The notes under the pieces are model-generated. The model searched no databases. It was given only the letters and a program-made list of their open reading frames with translations, and had not been told where the DNA came from. Below, one piece after another: positions 62,351-64,000 of a stretch of DNA of 64,000 nucleotides. The stretch spans positions 1,724,090 through 1,788,089 of the forward strand of contig NW_004450331.1 in the NCBI RefSeq assembly GCF_000321225.1, read 5' to 3'. The translations under genes were made by a program, and so were the position numbers. Position 1 is the first letter of the stretch. Each line of letters opens with the position of its first letter. Origin of the DNA: Odobenus rosmarus divergens. Its lineage: Eukaryota; Chordata; Mammalia; Carnivora; Odobenidae.

Positions 62351-63610
62351 AGAAAGCCCAATGTAAATTTTATCTTGCAATCATTTTGCTATCATTTGCC
62401 CCTTTTTCCTCTCTCTTTCCCCAAAATTATAGCATACAGAAATACACTTTCCAAAGCATAGCTCTACTTTAATTTCTTCAAAGCTTTTTGCATTCTAAAT
62501 GGCAGTTTTCCCTGCTCTAATGTTGGGAACAAAGGAAGAGAGAAATGTTAAGAGAACCAAATTCCAGCTGACTTGTGGGTTGAGTTGATGTCTTAGAGTG
62601 AGTCACTGCCCTTTCGTAAACCGGAATGAAACTCTCAACCATTAATAAAGTCTGCCAATAGGGGCTCAGATGTTCAATTCGAAAACTATGGGGGCAAAGG
62701 GAGGGTGCAAAGAGAAAATGCAAGTAAGCACAGTTAATGAAGGTAATGTGTACTGACACAGCCGTAATAGTAAAATCAACAGATCTGGACTGTACTACAA
62801 AATTCTGCTTGGTTCTTCTCAGTCAGAAACTCAGTAGATCTTATTAAAATAGTTGTTTATCTTGGTTTAAAAATTATAGGAAGCAAAGCAGCAATAAATA
62901 GTTCAGTACGATCATGCTGATTCATATTAACTGGGTTAACAGTCACTTTGTTTTGGCAGCGGCTGAATTATACATTTTTAAAAAATAAAGTTTTCAATAA
63001 TATAAGTTTTATATGAGTATAACAAAATATAACTTAGATGTTGCTTTGCCATTGAATATGAAACTAAAAGTAGGACAACAAAAATTTCTATCTTGATTCC
63101 TCCCCAAATACTTGAAAGTCCTATAAGAATGTTTAGAATCCCTAAAGTAGTTTAAGCATTTCTTTTACAATTATGCATTGTTTCTGAAGAAAGGATTTAT
63201 AACAGAAAACTAAACACCTATTTGGATCCTTTCACCAATAACCAATTCCTGACTGATGGACTCCAAGTGCCATAAATCACATTATATAACTATGAACTCT
63301 GGAGCTTTATAATCTGTTGACATGAAAAGTATCTGCCCTGATTACTTCAGGGACCAGCTCAACACCATTTCCATGAAGAGGCTGGCCTTCCTGAGGTACT
63401 ACCTAAAACATACCTATGAAGCATATTTGAAGTTCTGATAGTAAAAAGAGTAAGTTTTACCTTTACCTTTCTTGGCCTGTTCTTCCTTTCCCCTCAACCT
63501 ATCATTATTATGGATTTTAAAAAAAGCCCTTCATCTTCCCAAAAAAAGGGACTTGTTAAAAATTAAATGTTACACATATGGTAGAGAAGCTTATTTAAAG
63601 GAATCCTTTT

Positions 63611-63810
63611 GGGGAGCCTGAGTGGCTCAGTTGGTTAAGTGTCTGCCTTTGGCTCAGATCATAATCCTAGGGTCTTGGGTTGGAGCCCCATGTCTGGCTC
63701 CCTGCTGAGCAGGGAGCCTGCTTCTCCCTTTGCCTTTGCCCCTCTCCCCTACTTGTGCTCTCACATGCTCTCTCTCTCAAATAGATAAATAAAATCTTTT
63801 TTAAAAAAAG
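63611..63810 (+). mobile_element. CAN-SINE
   Basis: Head GGGGAGCCTGAGTGGCTCAG, ending AAATAAAATC plus T/A-rich sequence. The next SINE begins a few bases later. Confidence 0.93.
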
Positions 63811-63818
63811 GGGGGGGA

Positions 63819-64000
63819 ATGCCTGGGTGGCTCAGTTGGTTAAGTGTCTGCCTTCAGCTCAGGTCACGATCCCAGGGTGCTGGGATCGAGCCCTGCATGG
63901 GGCTCCTTGCTCAGCAGGGAGCCTGCTTCTTCCTCTCCCTCTGCCACTCTCCCCTGCTTGTGCTCTCTCTCTCTTTCTCTCTCTCTGTCTCTCTGTCAAA
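63819..64000 (+). mobile_element. CAN-SINE, cut by the window end
   Basis: Head AATGCCTGGGTGGCTCAG after a G-run. The body continues into the CT-rich region, and the A-tail lies beyond the window. Confidence 0.93.

Larger units (their letters stand above)
27559..64000. other. Upstream part: HYCC1 intron 1 and/or 5' flank, repeats only
   Basis: No exon of a known gene and no CpG-rich promoter block could be recognised here on either strand. All longer open frames overlap SINE, L1 or LTR sequence. Stretches without an assigned repeat include 27559-28330, 28570-29220, 31930-32700, 34240-35040, 43790-44610, 46510-47090, 48120-49000, 49600-50180, 50840-52930, 54450-55770, 61040-61620 and 62360-63600. 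They are AT-rich and featureless to me. Confidence 0.6.

Overview
The window is mammalian nuclear DNA. It carries about 39 copies of the tRNA-Lys-derived CAN-SINE (SINEC), which begins GGGGCGCCTGGGTGGCTCAG and ends in (AAATA)n AAATCTT plus poly(A). This places it in a carnivoran. The SINE variants differ from the typical dog form as I recall it and look like those of arctoid caniforms (bear, seal or mustelid group). The exact species cannot be read from the sequence.

The one protein-coding gene I can support is HYCC1 (FAM126A, hyccin), on the minus strand. Seven exons with canonical AG/GT borders can be joined in frame: 27480-27558 (start codon), 20424-20525, 14131-14310, 13207-13287, 12474-12589, 11987-12082 and 1905-2021. 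Together they encode the first 247 residues plus two bases of the next codon, with no frameshift or stop. This is the N-terminal helical part of hyccin, which binds TTC7 in the plasma-membrane PI4KA (PI4KIIIalpha) complex. The exons for the C-terminal half must lie before base 1. The non-coding first exon and promoter were not found, and no CpG-island-like stretch is seen between 27.56 and 64 kb. That part is therefore intron 1 and/or upstream flank.

The rest is layered transposon debris. There are young SINEs, mostly with intact target-site duplications; L1 3' ends and older L1/HAL1 pieces on both strands; L2 and MIR; ERVL-MaLR solo LTRs (MST- and MLT1-like); and hAT-Charlie fragments. Two L1 insertions (40.6-42.9 kb and 57.7-59.9 kb) have a 5'-UTR-like head fused to the 3' part of ORF2, with the middle missing. 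Two small-RNA retrocopies were found: a full-length 7SK pseudogene (37741-38070, minus) and a 26-nt 5' fragment of U6 (near 60721). A 50-N assembly gap at 55901-55950 lies inside a SINE, and a 74-bp segment is repeated identically on both sides of it, which looks like an assembly artefact.

I found no new biological system. The items most worth a second look are the retrotransposition products, the overlapping uORF and tandem ATG at the HYCC1 start, a candidate poison exon in HYCC1 intron 7, the gap artefact, and the antisense bias of SINEs inside HYCC1.
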